Assembly: GCA_965116445.1 (NCBI GenBank)
Contig: OZ220688.1
Coordinates: 2,790,001 to 2,854,000, forward strand
Reading direction: 5' to 3'
Length of the DNA stretch: 64,000 nt
Origin: Multivorans sp965116445
GTDB taxonomy: Bacteria; Acidobacteriota; Thermoanaerobaculia; Multivoradales; Multivoraceae
A program made the position numbers and the translations under genes. Under the pieces are notes generated by a model. That model had not been told where the DNA came from and did not search any database. It saw only the letters and a list, made by a program, of their open reading frames with translations. Shown in pieces: positions 26,690-34,994 of this stretch (positions are counted from its first letter, which is position 1; each line of letters opens with the position of its first letter).

Positions 26690-27480
26690 GACAGCCAACG
26701 CTTCCGGCGACGGTAGTGCTTTACGTCGCGGTAGCTCTTCCGCTGCCCGACCTGGGTGAGTCCGAGGTAGAACTCCTTGACATCGGCGTTGTCCTGGAGC
26801 TCCGCCGGCGTTCCTTCCAGCACGACCCGTCCACCTTCCATGATGTATCCGTAGTGCGAGATTTCGAGCGCACGCGACGCGTTCTGCTCGACCAGAAGGA
26901 TCGTGGTTCCCTGTTCGCGGTTGATGCGCTGCACGATCTCGAAGATCTCCTGGACTAGCAGCGGCGCCAGTCCCAGGGACGGTTCATCGAGGAGCATCAG
27001 CTTGGGCTGGGCCATCAGCGCCCTGCCGATCGCCAGCATCTGCTGTTCGCCGCCCGAGAGAAAGCCGGCCATCGACGCGCCGCGTTCCTTGAGGCGAGGG
27101 AAGTAGCTGTAGACACGGTCCAGAGACTCGTCGACCCCACCCTTGTCCCGGGCCGTGTAGGCGCCGGCAAGAAGGTTCTCCTGCGGCGTCAGGTGCTCGA
27201 ACACCCGGCGCCCCTCCATGACCTGGAAGATCCCGCGCCGCACGATGTCCTCGGCCGGCAGCTTGTCGATCTGCTCGCCCTCGAACTCCACCCCGCCGTC
27301 CGTGACCTCGCCGTCCTCGGGATGAAGCAACCCTGAGATCGCCTTGAGCGTCGTCGACTTGCCGGCTCCGTTGGTGCCCAGCAGCGCCGCGATCTGGCCC
27401 CGCTCCACCTTGAGCGACAACCCCTTGAGAACGAGGATGACATCGTTGTAGATGACCTCGACGTTGTTCAGAGAGAGCAT
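26686..27480 (-). CDS. livF: ABC transporter ATP-binding protein, LivF type
   Basis: The 264-residue ATPase has Walker A GTNGAGKST, signature LSGGEQQ, Walker B LMLLDEPSLG and H-loop region TILLVEQNA. Length and the LSLNNVEVIYNDVILVLKGL start match LivF of branched-chain amino-acid-type importers. The basic C-terminal tail (YRDVKHYRRRKRW) is longer than in E. coli LivF. It is the last gene of the minus-strand operon livG, acyl-CoA synthetase, livH, livM, substrate-binding protein, livF. Confidence 0.93.
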   Translation of the reverse strand: MLSLNNVEVIYNDVILVLKGLSLKVERGQIAALLGTNGAGKSTTLKAISGLLHPEDGEVTDGGVEFEGEQIDKLPAEDIVRRGIFQVMEGRRVFEHLTPQENLLAGAYTARDKGGVDESLDRVYSYFPRLKERGASMAGFLSGGEQQMLAIGRALMAQPKLMLLDEPSLGLAPLLVQEIFEIVQRINREQGTTILLVEQNASRALEISHYGYIMEGGRVVLEGTPAELQDNADVKEFYLGLTQVGQRKSYRDVKHYRRRKRWLS

Positions 27481-27553
27481 GACGTGCCTTGAGAAGGTTT
27501 CCTGCCCTGTCTCGGTCCGGCTCCTCCGCCAACCGCCAGGGGTGGGTGCTCGC

Positions 27554-28753
27554 CTACTCCGCTGCCCCCGGGCTGCCCGCCATCCGCATCTCCGTCACCG
27601 GCTGCCACTTGCCGTCCCGGACCTCGAAGATCCTCATGCCCTTGACGCCACGATGGTCGGTCGCGGTGAACGTCACCGGGGCGGTCACGCCGCCAGACTC
27701 GAGCCCGTCGAAGGTCTCGAACGCCGCGCGGATGGCCTCGCCGGTGATCTCGCCCGTCGCGGCCGCGCGCTCGATCGCCTCGGTCACGAAACCGGCCACC
27801 GTCCAACCCTGGCCGTAGAGCAGGCCCTCCTCCTCGATCGAACCGCCCTTCGAGGCGAGGTGCTCGGCAGCATCGTTCAGGCCATCGATACCCTCACCCG
27901 GCGGCGAGTAGATGATCGAACCGAGAACGCCGTTCGCGGCCTCCCCCGCAAGTTCCAGCAGCACCTCGTTGCTGCAGTAGTTCAGGCAGGCGAACCGGAT
28001 GTCGAGGCCCAGGTCCCGCGCGTTCTTGAGAGCGAGCGAAGCCGGTCCCGACGTGTTCTGGAACACGACCCAGTTCGCGCCGGACTCGGCAATCCGCGTC
28101 AGGGTGGCGCTGAAGTCCGTGTTGCCCCGCGCCATCTCGTGCGGCGTCATCTCGATACCCAGTTGCTTCGCGTACTCCTCGCCACCCTGCCGCCACGGTG
28201 AAAGCCCAAATGGACTCGGGTGATGCATCAGCGCCACGTTCGGCTTCTCGTCTCCCGTGGCCTCCGCCTGCTCCATCAGGTAGTCGAGCAGGATGAACAA
28301 CTGGTCGCTGTAGGTCGTGCCGACGAGGAAGTTGAACGGCGCCTCTTCCGGGTCGCCGAGCACATGCGAGAACGAAGCGGACACGAAGGGGATCTGGTCG
28401 GCCGCGATCCGGCCTCGCAGGGCCTCGGTGTCACCGGTGCCCCAGCCCATGAACATGACCGACCCGTTCTGGACATACTCGGAGTAGAGCTGTTCGGCCT
28501 TCGCCACGTCGTAGCCGTAGTCGTTCCACAGCAGTTCCACCGGACGGCCAGCGATGCCGCCGCGCTCGTTGAGCCGGTCGTAGTAGTCGCGGATCGCCTC
28601 GGCGTACATCGTGCCGACGTCCGAGGTCGGACCCGTCAGATCGAAGATCGCGCCGATCGTGATCGGGGCGGTCGCTTCGTCGACTGGATCGCCGCCTCCG
28701 CATGCGCCGAGAAGGGACAGGGAAAGAACGGCGATGAAGGCAAGACGAGTCAT
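27554..28753 (-). CDS. Periplasmic substrate-binding lipoprotein (Leu/Ile/Val-binding family)
   Basis: The 399-residue protein has a lipoprotein signal peptide with lipobox LLGACGGG, then ITIGAIFDLTGPTSDVG, the start of a type I periplasmic binding fold, and YYDRLNERGGIAGRPVELL. It delivers a small molecule to the LivHM permease. ATG 28753 has GAGGAG upstream. This fold binds amino acids, amides, aromatic acids or short dicarboxylates, and the neighbouring acyl-CoA synthetase favours a carboxylic acid rather than an amino acid here (inference). Confidence 0.9.
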   Translation of the reverse strand: MTRLAFIAVLSLSLLGACGGGDPVDEATAPITIGAIFDLTGPTSDVGTMYAEAIRDYYDRLNERGGIAGRPVELLWNDYGYDVAKAEQLYSEYVQNGSVMFMGWGTGDTEALRGRIAADQIPFVSASFSHVLGDPEEAPFNFLVGTTYSDQLFILLDYLMEQAEATGDEKPNVALMHHPSPFGLSPWRQGGEEYAKQLGIEMTPHEMARGNTDFSATLTRIAESGANWVVFQNTSGPASLALKNARDLGLDIRFACLNYCSNEVLLELAGEAANGVLGSIIYSPPGEGIDGLNDAAEHLASKGGSIEEEGLLYGQGWTVAGFVTEAIERAAATGEITGEAIRAAFETFDGLESGGVTAPVTFTATDHRGVKGMRIFEVRDGKWQPVTEMRMAGSPGAAE

Positions 28754-28843
28754 GGGGGAGGGTCTCCTCAAGGGGTGCCGGGCAACCCGAGTCTGGCGCC
28801 TGAGTAACCGGCGGATCATATCGCCCGCGACGTGACGCGGCGG

Positions 28844-29887
28844 CTAGTACGAGAACGGCCAGACGCGGAAGTAGTCCTTCACGTTGCGCCACAGTCTGGC
28901 GAGGCCCTCCGGTTCGAGCACCAGGAACAGGATGATCACCAGGCCGAAGACGCCCTGCTGGACGTAGGGCAGGACCGTGGCCGCCCAGGGCGCCGTGTCC
29001 TGGAGCGAACGGCCGACGGTGTTGATCATGGCCGGCAGCAGAACGATGAGCGTGGCGCCGAAGAAGGAACCCGAGATCGTCCCCAGGCCGCCGATAATGA
29101 TCATCGCCAGGTAGGAGATGGATACTTCGATCGTGAACCGCTCCCATGTGACGATCGAGCGGTAGTGCGCCAGCAGAGCGCCCGAGAGCCCGACCAGGAA
29201 GGACGACGTGGCGAACGCCAGCAGCTTGTAGCCGAAGACGTTCACACCGATCGCCGAAGCCGCGATGTCCTGGTCCCGGATCGCCACCCAGGCTCGGCCG
29301 ACCCGCGAGCGGAACAGATTCGCAGCGAAGAGCGCCACCGCCAAGGCAACAACGATCAGGATCCAGTAGAAGCGCCCGTCCGTGTTCAGTCGCGCGCCGA
29401 ACATTTCGGGCGCCGGCACGACAAGGGCCTCCGTGCCCCCGGTGAGCCCGGTCCAGTGCGTGACGACGAACTCGACGATCTGCTGCGCGGCCAGAGTGGC
29501 CACCGCCAGGTAGAGCCCCTTGAGTCGCAGCGACGGCAGGCCGACCACCAGGCCGGCGACGGCGGTGATCAGAGCCGCCACGGGGATGCTGATGTAGAAA
29601 GGAACACCGAAGCGAACGGTGAGAAGGCCGGCGCCGTAGGCTCCGATCGCCATGAAGGCGCCCTGGCCCAGCGAGATCTGGCCCGTGTAGCCGACCAGGA
29701 TGTTCAGACCGATCGCACCGATCGTGGCAATCGCGACCTGATTCGCGAGATTGAGCCAGTACGGCGTGGCCAGGAACGGGAACACGACGAGTCCGACCAG
29801 GAGCAGCCCCGTGCGTACCTTCTGCAACGGCATGCGCCGCAGAGCCATGTCCGAGCGGTAGTCGCTGAAGAAGATTCCGGATTCCAT
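28844..29887 (-). CDS. livM: ABC transporter permease, LivM type
   Basis: The 347-residue integral membrane protein has about eight to ten hydrophobic segments. The family signature is LNILVGYTGQISLGQGAFMAIGAYGA, seen here as GYTGQISLGQGAFMAIG, followed by the EAA-like loop around WVAIRDQDIAASAIGVN. It pairs with LivH to form the pore. It lies between livH and the binding-protein gene, with gaps of 40 and 90 bases. Confidence 0.93.
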   Translation of the reverse strand: MESGIFFSDYRSDMALRRMPLQKVRTGLLLVGLVVFPFLATPYWLNLANQVAIATIGAIGLNILVGYTGQISLGQGAFMAIGAYGAGLLTVRFGVPFYISIPVAALITAVAGLVVGLPSLRLKGLYLAVATLAAQQIVEFVVTHWTGLTGGTEALVVPAPEMFGARLNTDGRFYWILIVVALAVALFAANLFRSRVGRAWVAIRDQDIAASAIGVNVFGYKLLAFATSSFLVGLSGALLAHYRSIVTWERFTIEVSISYLAMIIIGGLGTISGSFFGATLIVLLPAMINTVGRSLQDTAPWAATVLPYVQQGVFGLVIILFLVLEPEGLARLWRNVKDYFRVWPFSY

Positions 29888-29927
29888 GACAGGGGATCGA
29901 GTTGAAGCAGGACGCGGGGAGAACCCC

Positions 29928-30806
29928 CTACACGCGCTCGATGATCTCCTTGCCGAACAGGCCGTAGGGACGAACCATGAGGACGACGATCAGGACGACG
30001 TACGGAACGATGAGCTCGAGACCCGAGGTCGTGTAGCCGGCCGTGTAGGACTCGAGCAACCCGATCACGCCGCCGCCGACGACCGCACCTGGGACGGAGT
30101 CGAGGCCGCCGAGGATGACCACCGGAAACACCCGCAGACCGATGAAGATGATGTCGTGGCTGACGCCGACCGTGTTCGCCAGGATGATGCCGGCGACCGC
30201 GGCCGTGATCGCCGCCATCGCCCAGGCCACCGCCAGGACGCGTTTGATGCTGATTCCCATCGAAAGGGCCGCCTGCTGGTCGTCGGCGATCGCCCGCATC
30301 GCGATCCCGTCCCGCGTGTGACGGAAGAAGAGGGTCAGAACCGTCAGCAGGATTCCGGCGATCGCGATGACGAGCAAACGGTCGATGCCGACGACCGCGC
30401 CCATGAACTCGATCTCGCCCGATGGAATGAAGTTCGGGAAGGCCTTGGGCCGTGCCCCCCAGATGCCGTTGACGACCGCCCGCAGCAGGCTGGAGAGGCC
30501 GATCGTGACCATGATCATCGAGATCACCGGCTCGCCGATCAGCGGCCTCAGCACGAGCCGCTCGACGATCAGCCCGATCAACGCGGCACAGATCAGGGTG
30601 ACAGCCACACCTACGCTCCAGGGGAGCCCGAACTGGCCGATGAAGGCGAACGCGAGGTAGGCCCCGAAGAGCAGGAACTCACCCTGCGCGAAGTTGATCA
30701 CGTCGCTCGCCTTGAAGATGACGACGAAGCCGACCGCGACCAGGGCGTAGACCATGCCGTTCGAGAGACCCGAAACGGTGAGTTGAAGGAAGACGTCGCC
30801 TTGCAT
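29928..30806 (-). CDS. livH: ABC transporter permease, LivH type
   Basis: The 292-residue permease begins MQGDVFLQLTVSGLSNGMVY and contains the LivH signatures VINFAQGEFLLFGAYLAF and MRAIADDQQAALSMGISI, plus GLDSVPGAVVGGGVIGLLES near the C-terminus. The open frame extends 39 residues upstream, but ATG 30806 matches the family N-terminus. It is 22 bases downstream of the acyl-CoA synthetase stop. Confidence 0.93.
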   Translation of the reverse strand: MQGDVFLQLTVSGLSNGMVYALVAVGFVVIFKASDVINFAQGEFLLFGAYLAFAFIGQFGLPWSVGVAVTLICAALIGLIVERLVLRPLIGEPVISMIMVTIGLSSLLRAVVNGIWGARPKAFPNFIPSGEIEFMGAVVGIDRLLVIAIAGILLTVLTLFFRHTRDGIAMRAIADDQQAALSMGISIKRVLAVAWAMAAITAAVAGIILANTVGVSHDIIFIGLRVFPVVILGGLDSVPGAVVGGGVIGLLESYTAGYTTSGLELIVPYVVLIVVLMVRPYGLFGKEIIERV

Positions 30807-30828
30807 CGTCGGGATCCTCGGGCGCAGC

Positions 30829-32778
30829 CTAGGCGGTCGCGGGCGCGGCGATCCGCAGCCGGGTCTCCAGGATGGCCGTGCTGCCGTCCTGGTAGGTGAT
30901 CTGGTTCTCGATCTCCACCGCATCCTTGCCGCCGTAGAGCGCGTCGACGAGCCGGCGATAGCGGTCGGCGATGAACCGGCGCCGCACCTTGCGCGTACGC
31001 GTCAGTTCCTCGTCGTCCGCGTCGAGTTCCTTGTGCAGCAGCAGGAGCCGCTGGATGCGGGCCGACTCGGGAAGATCGGCGTTGATTCGCGCGGTGTGCT
31101 CCAGTGCGAGTTCGTAGATCTCGGGCTTCTGTGCCAGGTCGGTGAAGGTCGTGTAGGGAATCTGGCGGCGCTCGGCCCACTTGCCGGTGTTCGCGAAGTC
31201 GATCGTGATCAGGGAGGTCACGAACGGGTAGTCGCCGCCGCCGAACACGACCGCCTCCTTGATGTAGGGACTGAACTTCAGCTTGTTCTCGATGAACTGC
31301 GGCGAGAACTGCGTCCCGTCGTGCAGTTCCATCACGTCCTTCTTGCGATCGATGACGATCAGGTGCCCGCCGTCGTCCATGTAACCGGCGTCACCGGAGT
31401 ACAGCCAGCCGTCGCGGAGCGACTCCTCGGTGGCTTCCTGGTTGTTGTAGTAGCCCAGAAACACGGAAGGACTCCTGGTCAGAATCTCTCCGCCCTCACC
31501 GATCCGGACCTCCGCGCCCGGCACCGGCGTCCCGACGGTATGGAACTTGATGTCGTCGTCGCGGTGAACGACCGAGATGCCGGACACCTCGGTCTGACCG
31601 TAGATCTGCTTCAGGTTCACGCCGATGGCATGGAAGAAGCGGAAGATGTCCGGCCCCAGTGCCGCGCCGCCCGTGTAGGCCCGCCGGATTCGCCGCAGAC
31701 CCAGCTTGTCGCGCAGCCAGAAGAAACAGCACGCGTTCGCGAGCGCGCGCTGGAATGCGAGGAAGGCCGGCTGCCGGCCGTGCTCGAGCAAGGTGTCGGC
31801 GGAGCGGTAGCCGACGTCGAGCGCCCGGTTGTAGACCTTGCGCTTGAGCCACGACGCGTCCTCGATCCTGACCTGGACGTCGGAGACCATGTTCTCCCAG
31901 ATCCGCGGCGGCGAGAACATCGTGTGCGGCCCGATCTCGCGGATGTCCTGCTGCACAGTCTCCGGCTCTTCGGGGAAGTTCAGCGCGAAGCCGACCAGCA
32001 GTCCACAGGCGGCGCCGATCATCTGCTCGCCGATCCACGCCAGGGGCAGAAAGGAGACGAACTCGTCGTCGCTCTGCATCGGGTCGATGCTCACGAAACT
32101 GTGCGCCATCTCCAGCAGATTGCGGTGGGACAGCATCGCCAGTTTGGGCTTGCCCGTCGTGCCGGAAGTCGTCGAAAGCAGCGCCACGTCGTCGGATTCC
32201 GTCGCCACGACCCAGCTCTCGAAGTCGGCTTCGGAGTTGCTGGTGGCGGATCGTCCGATCTCCTCCACTTCGGGGAAGCCAAGCAGGAAATCGTGGGGGT
32301 AGGAACCGAGTCCGCGCGGGTCGTAGTAGATGACCCGCTCCACCTTCTGGTCGCCACTCCCGCCGCCGCCGCTCAGTTCGTCCCAGACTTCCAGGAGCTT
32401 GTCGACCTGCTCCTGGTCCTCCGCGATGACGAACCGGGCGCCCGAGAACTCCATCAGGTAGCGGACTTCGAGGGCGACGGAATCCTGGTACACGCCGAGG
32501 GACCGGGCGCCGATCGACTGCGCCGCGAGCTGCGCAATCAACCATTCGGGCCGGTTGTCGCCCAGCACCGCGACGATCTCGCCCTTCTTCAAGCCGAGTT
32601 CGACGAGACCGCGCGCGAAACTCCGAACCCGTTCGGCGTAGTCGACCCAGGTGAGGCTCTGCCAGATGCCGAACTCCTTCTCGCGCAGCGCGACCTCATC
32701 CCCGCGCTCGCGAGCATTCTTCAGCAGCAGCTTCGGCAGAGTGTCCGCGTCGCGCGGCAGGGCTTCAGGCGCGCTCAC
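30829..32778 (-). CDS. Long-chain-type AMP-dependent acyl-CoA synthetase in Liv operon
   Basis: The 649-residue ANL-superfamily enzyme activates a carboxylic acid to its CoA thioester via an acyl-AMP. Motifs are the P-loop-like LLSTTSGTTGKPKLAMLSH, YTGGAALGPD, LKQIYGQTEVSG, and GWLYSGDAGYMDDGGHL with IDRKKDVMELHDG. The last segment is typical of bubblegum/long-chain FadD15-like enzymes. The C-terminal lysine region reads LTRTRKVRRRF. The GTG start at 32778 overlaps the livG stop by four bases. Its place between livG and livH suggests that uptake of a carboxylic acid is coupled to its CoA activation; the substrate is unknown. Confidence 0.92.
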   Translation of the reverse strand: MSAPEALPRDADTLPKLLLKNARERGDEVALREKEFGIWQSLTWVDYAERVRSFARGLVELGLKKGEIVAVLGDNRPEWLIAQLAAQSIGARSLGVYQDSVALEVRYLMEFSGARFVIAEDQEQVDKLLEVWDELSGGGGSGDQKVERVIYYDPRGLGSYPHDFLLGFPEVEEIGRSATSNSEADFESWVVATESDDVALLSTTSGTTGKPKLAMLSHRNLLEMAHSFVSIDPMQSDDEFVSFLPLAWIGEQMIGAACGLLVGFALNFPEEPETVQQDIREIGPHTMFSPPRIWENMVSDVQVRIEDASWLKRKVYNRALDVGYRSADTLLEHGRQPAFLAFQRALANACCFFWLRDKLGLRRIRRAYTGGAALGPDIFRFFHAIGVNLKQIYGQTEVSGISVVHRDDDIKFHTVGTPVPGAEVRIGEGGEILTRSPSVFLGYYNNQEATEESLRDGWLYSGDAGYMDDGGHLIVIDRKKDVMELHDGTQFSPQFIENKLKFSPYIKEAVVFGGGDYPFVTSLITIDFANTGKWAERRQIPYTTFTDLAQKPEIYELALEHTARINADLPESARIQRLLLLHKELDADDEELTRTRKVRRRFIADRYRRLVDALYGGKDAVEIENQITYQDGSTAILETRLRIAAPATA

Positions 32779-33590
32779 TCGGCGTCTCCGAGGTAGGCAT
32801 GAATCACCGCCGGGTCGGCGCGCACGTGGTCCGGCGTGCCGCAGGCGATCGAGCGGCCGAAGTCGAGCACGGCGACACGGTCTGAGAGGTCCATCACCAC
32901 GCCCATGTCGTGCTCGATCAGCACGGTCGTCACGCCGCGCTCCTCGTTCACGTCGAGGATGAACCGGGCCATGTCCTCCTTCTCCTCGACGTTCATTCCC
33001 GCCATCGGTTCATCGAGCAGCAGGAGCTTCGGATCGAGCGCCAGCGCCCGGGCGAGCTCGACGCGTTTCTGCAGGCCGTAGGCCAGCGTCCCGACCGCCT
33101 GATGACGGAGATTCTCGATCTCGAGGAAATCGATCACGTCCTCGACCGCGGCGCGGTGCCTGATCTCCTCACGGCGCTGCGAACCCCAGTAGATGCCGCA
33201 GGTCAGCACGTTGCCCCGCATGTGGATGTGCCGTCCCAGCATCAGGTTCTCGAGCACGGACATCGCGCGGAAGAGCTCGATGTTCTGGAACGAGCGGGCG
33301 ACCCCGAGCTTCGCCACCTTGTGGGGCGCCCTGCCGAGCAGGGACGCCGGCTCTTCACCCGGTGACGCGGAATAGGTGATCGAGCCCTTCTGCGGGCGGT
33401 AGAGACCGCTGATCGAGTTGAGCAACGATGTCTTGCCGGCGCCGTTCGGCCCGATGATCGCGAAGACCTCACCGTGACGGACATCCAGGGCGACATCGTC
33501 GAGGGCGTGCACGCCACCAAAGGACAGCGTGAGGCCATCGACCTCGAGGCACGTCGAGGGCGCGGGCGAAGAGGCTCCAGGTTCGGCCAC
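32775..33590 (-). CDS. livG: ABC transporter ATP-binding protein, LivG type
   Basis: The protein is about 271 residues: Walker A GPNGAGKTS, a LivG-style degenerate signature LAYGLQKR, Walker B LLLLDEPMAG and H-loop VTTVLIEHDMG. The SFQNIELFRAMSVLENLMLG segment is typical of LivG. An insertion (ITYSASPGEEPASLLGRAPH) follows the Walker A domain start. I chose GTG 33590 because the domain begins at about residue 15 from there; no clear ribosome site marks it. It is the first gene of the operon and is divergent from the serine hydrolase, with a 135-base gap presumably holding both promoters. Confidence 0.9.
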   Translation of the reverse strand: MAEPGASSPAPSTCLEVDGLTLSFGGVHALDDVALDVRHGEVFAIIGPNGAGKTSLLNSISGLYRPQKGSITYSASPGEEPASLLGRAPHKVAKLGVARSFQNIELFRAMSVLENLMLGRHIHMRGNVLTCGIYWGSQRREEIRHRAAVEDVIDFLEIENLRHQAVGTLAYGLQKRVELARALALDPKLLLLDEPMAGMNVEEKEDMARFILDVNEERGVTTVLIEHDMGVVMDLSDRVAVLDFGRSIACGTPDHVRADPAVIHAYLGDAE

Positions 33591-33725
33591 GGCTGCGCGA
33601 TTGTATGCGGGCAGCAGCCGCAACGGGGAAAGCCGACCGTCAGACGAACACTCCCACCGCGACGATCTGCAAAGATCGCCGCGCTCTTCGCCTTCACCAG
33701 CCAACTACCTCACAGGATCCCCATC

Positions 33726-34985
33726 ATGCCGGCACGTCCCGCTCTGGTCAGCGCCCCGGACCGACTCGACCTGGCTGCGCCCGAAGACGTCGGCTTGAGC
33801 GCCGCTCAACTGGCCAGTATCGACGAGCACCTGCGCCTGCGCTACCTGGAGCCCGAGAAGATCGCCGGCTGCCTGACCCTGGTCGCCCGCGCCGGCAAGC
33901 CCGCCTACCTGTCGGCGCAGGGGCTGATGGACCGGGAGCGGGGGCGACCGATGCAGGCCGACACGATCTTCCGCATCTACTCGATGACCAAACCGATCAC
34001 GTCGGTCGCGTTGATGCAGCTCTACGAGCAGGGCCACTTCCAGCTCGACGATCCGGTCCACAAGTTCATCCCCGCGTGGCGCAATCTCCGCGTGTTCCAG
34101 AGCGGCAACCACCCGCACTTCCTGACCCGGCCGGTCGACCGGCCGATGACGATCCGCGACCTCTTCACCCACCAGTCCGGGCTCACGTACGGCTTCATGG
34201 AGCGCACGAACGTGGATGCCGCGTACCGCAAGCTCGGCGTCGGCGGACCGCCGTCCGGCGGCAGCCTGGGGCAGATGATCGAGCAGCTCGCGGAGCTTCC
34301 ACTCGAGTTCTCGCCCGGCGAGGCATGGAACTACTCCGTGGCGACGGACGTGCTCGCCTACCTGGTCGAGGTGTTCTCCGGGCAGCCGTACGACGAGTAC
34401 CTCCAGCAGCACATCTTCCAGCCACTCGGCATGGTGGACACTGGCTTCACCGTGCCCACCTCCAAGGTAGACCGCTTCGCGGCCAACTACCGCCGGGACC
34501 GGAACAAGAAGCTCGTCCTGCTCGACGATCCGCTGACGAGCCACTACACCGGCGACGTCACGTTCTTCTCCGGCGGCGGCGGACTCGTATCGACGGCGCA
34601 CGACTACTACCGCTTCTGCCAGATGATGCTGAACGGAGGCGAACTCGAAGGGGCGCGCATCCTCGGCCGCAAGTCGGTGGAGCTCATGACGATGAACCAC
34701 CTCCCCGGCAACCGCGATCTGACCGATCTGGCGGTCGGTTCCTTCAGCGAAACGACCTACGAGGGCGTCGGCTTCGGCCTCGGCGTCTCTGTCACGCTCG
34801 ATCTCGCCGTCGCCCAGTCGATCGGGTCCGTCGGCGAGTACGGCTGGGGCGGTGCCGCCAGCACCGCCTTCTGGATCGATCCGCTGGAGGACCTGATCGT
34901 CATCTTCATGGTCCAGTTCTGGATGTCGGGCACGTTCAACTTCCGCGGCCAACTGAAGTCGATCGTCTATCCGGCACTGACCTGA
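33726..34985 (+). CDS. Serine hydrolase of the beta-lactamase (class C-like) family
   Basis: The 419-residue protein contains YSMTKPITSVALMQL with the nucleophile in SMTK (SxxK), then WNYSVATDVLAYLVEV in the position of the YxN motif (Tyr-Ser-Val here), and YGWGGAAST in place of KTG. This arrangement is common in EstB-like esterases and class C-like peptidases rather than true beta-lactamases. No signal peptide is evident, suggesting a cytoplasmic esterase. The start is ATG 33726; upstream frame extension overlaps the divergent livG. Confidence 0.87.
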   Translation: MPARPALVSAPDRLDLAAPEDVGLSAAQLASIDEHLRLRYLEPEKIAGCLTLVARAGKPAYLSAQGLMDRERGRPMQADTIFRIYSMTKPITSVALMQLYEQGHFQLDDPVHKFIPAWRNLRVFQSGNHPHFLTRPVDRPMTIRDLFTHQSGLTYGFMERTNVDAAYRKLGVGGPPSGGSLGQMIEQLAELPLEFSPGEAWNYSVATDVLAYLVEVFSGQPYDEYLQQHIFQPLGMVDTGFTVPTSKVDRFAANYRRDRNKKLVLLDDPLTSHYTGDVTFFSGGGGLVSTAHDYYRFCQMMLNGGELEGARILGRKSVELMTMNHLPGNRDLTDLAVGSFSETTYEGVGFGLGVSVTLDLAVAQSIGSVGEYGWGGAASTAFWIDPLEDLIVIFMVQFWMSGTFNFRGQLKSIVYPALT

Positions 34986-34994
34986 ACCGCACTC

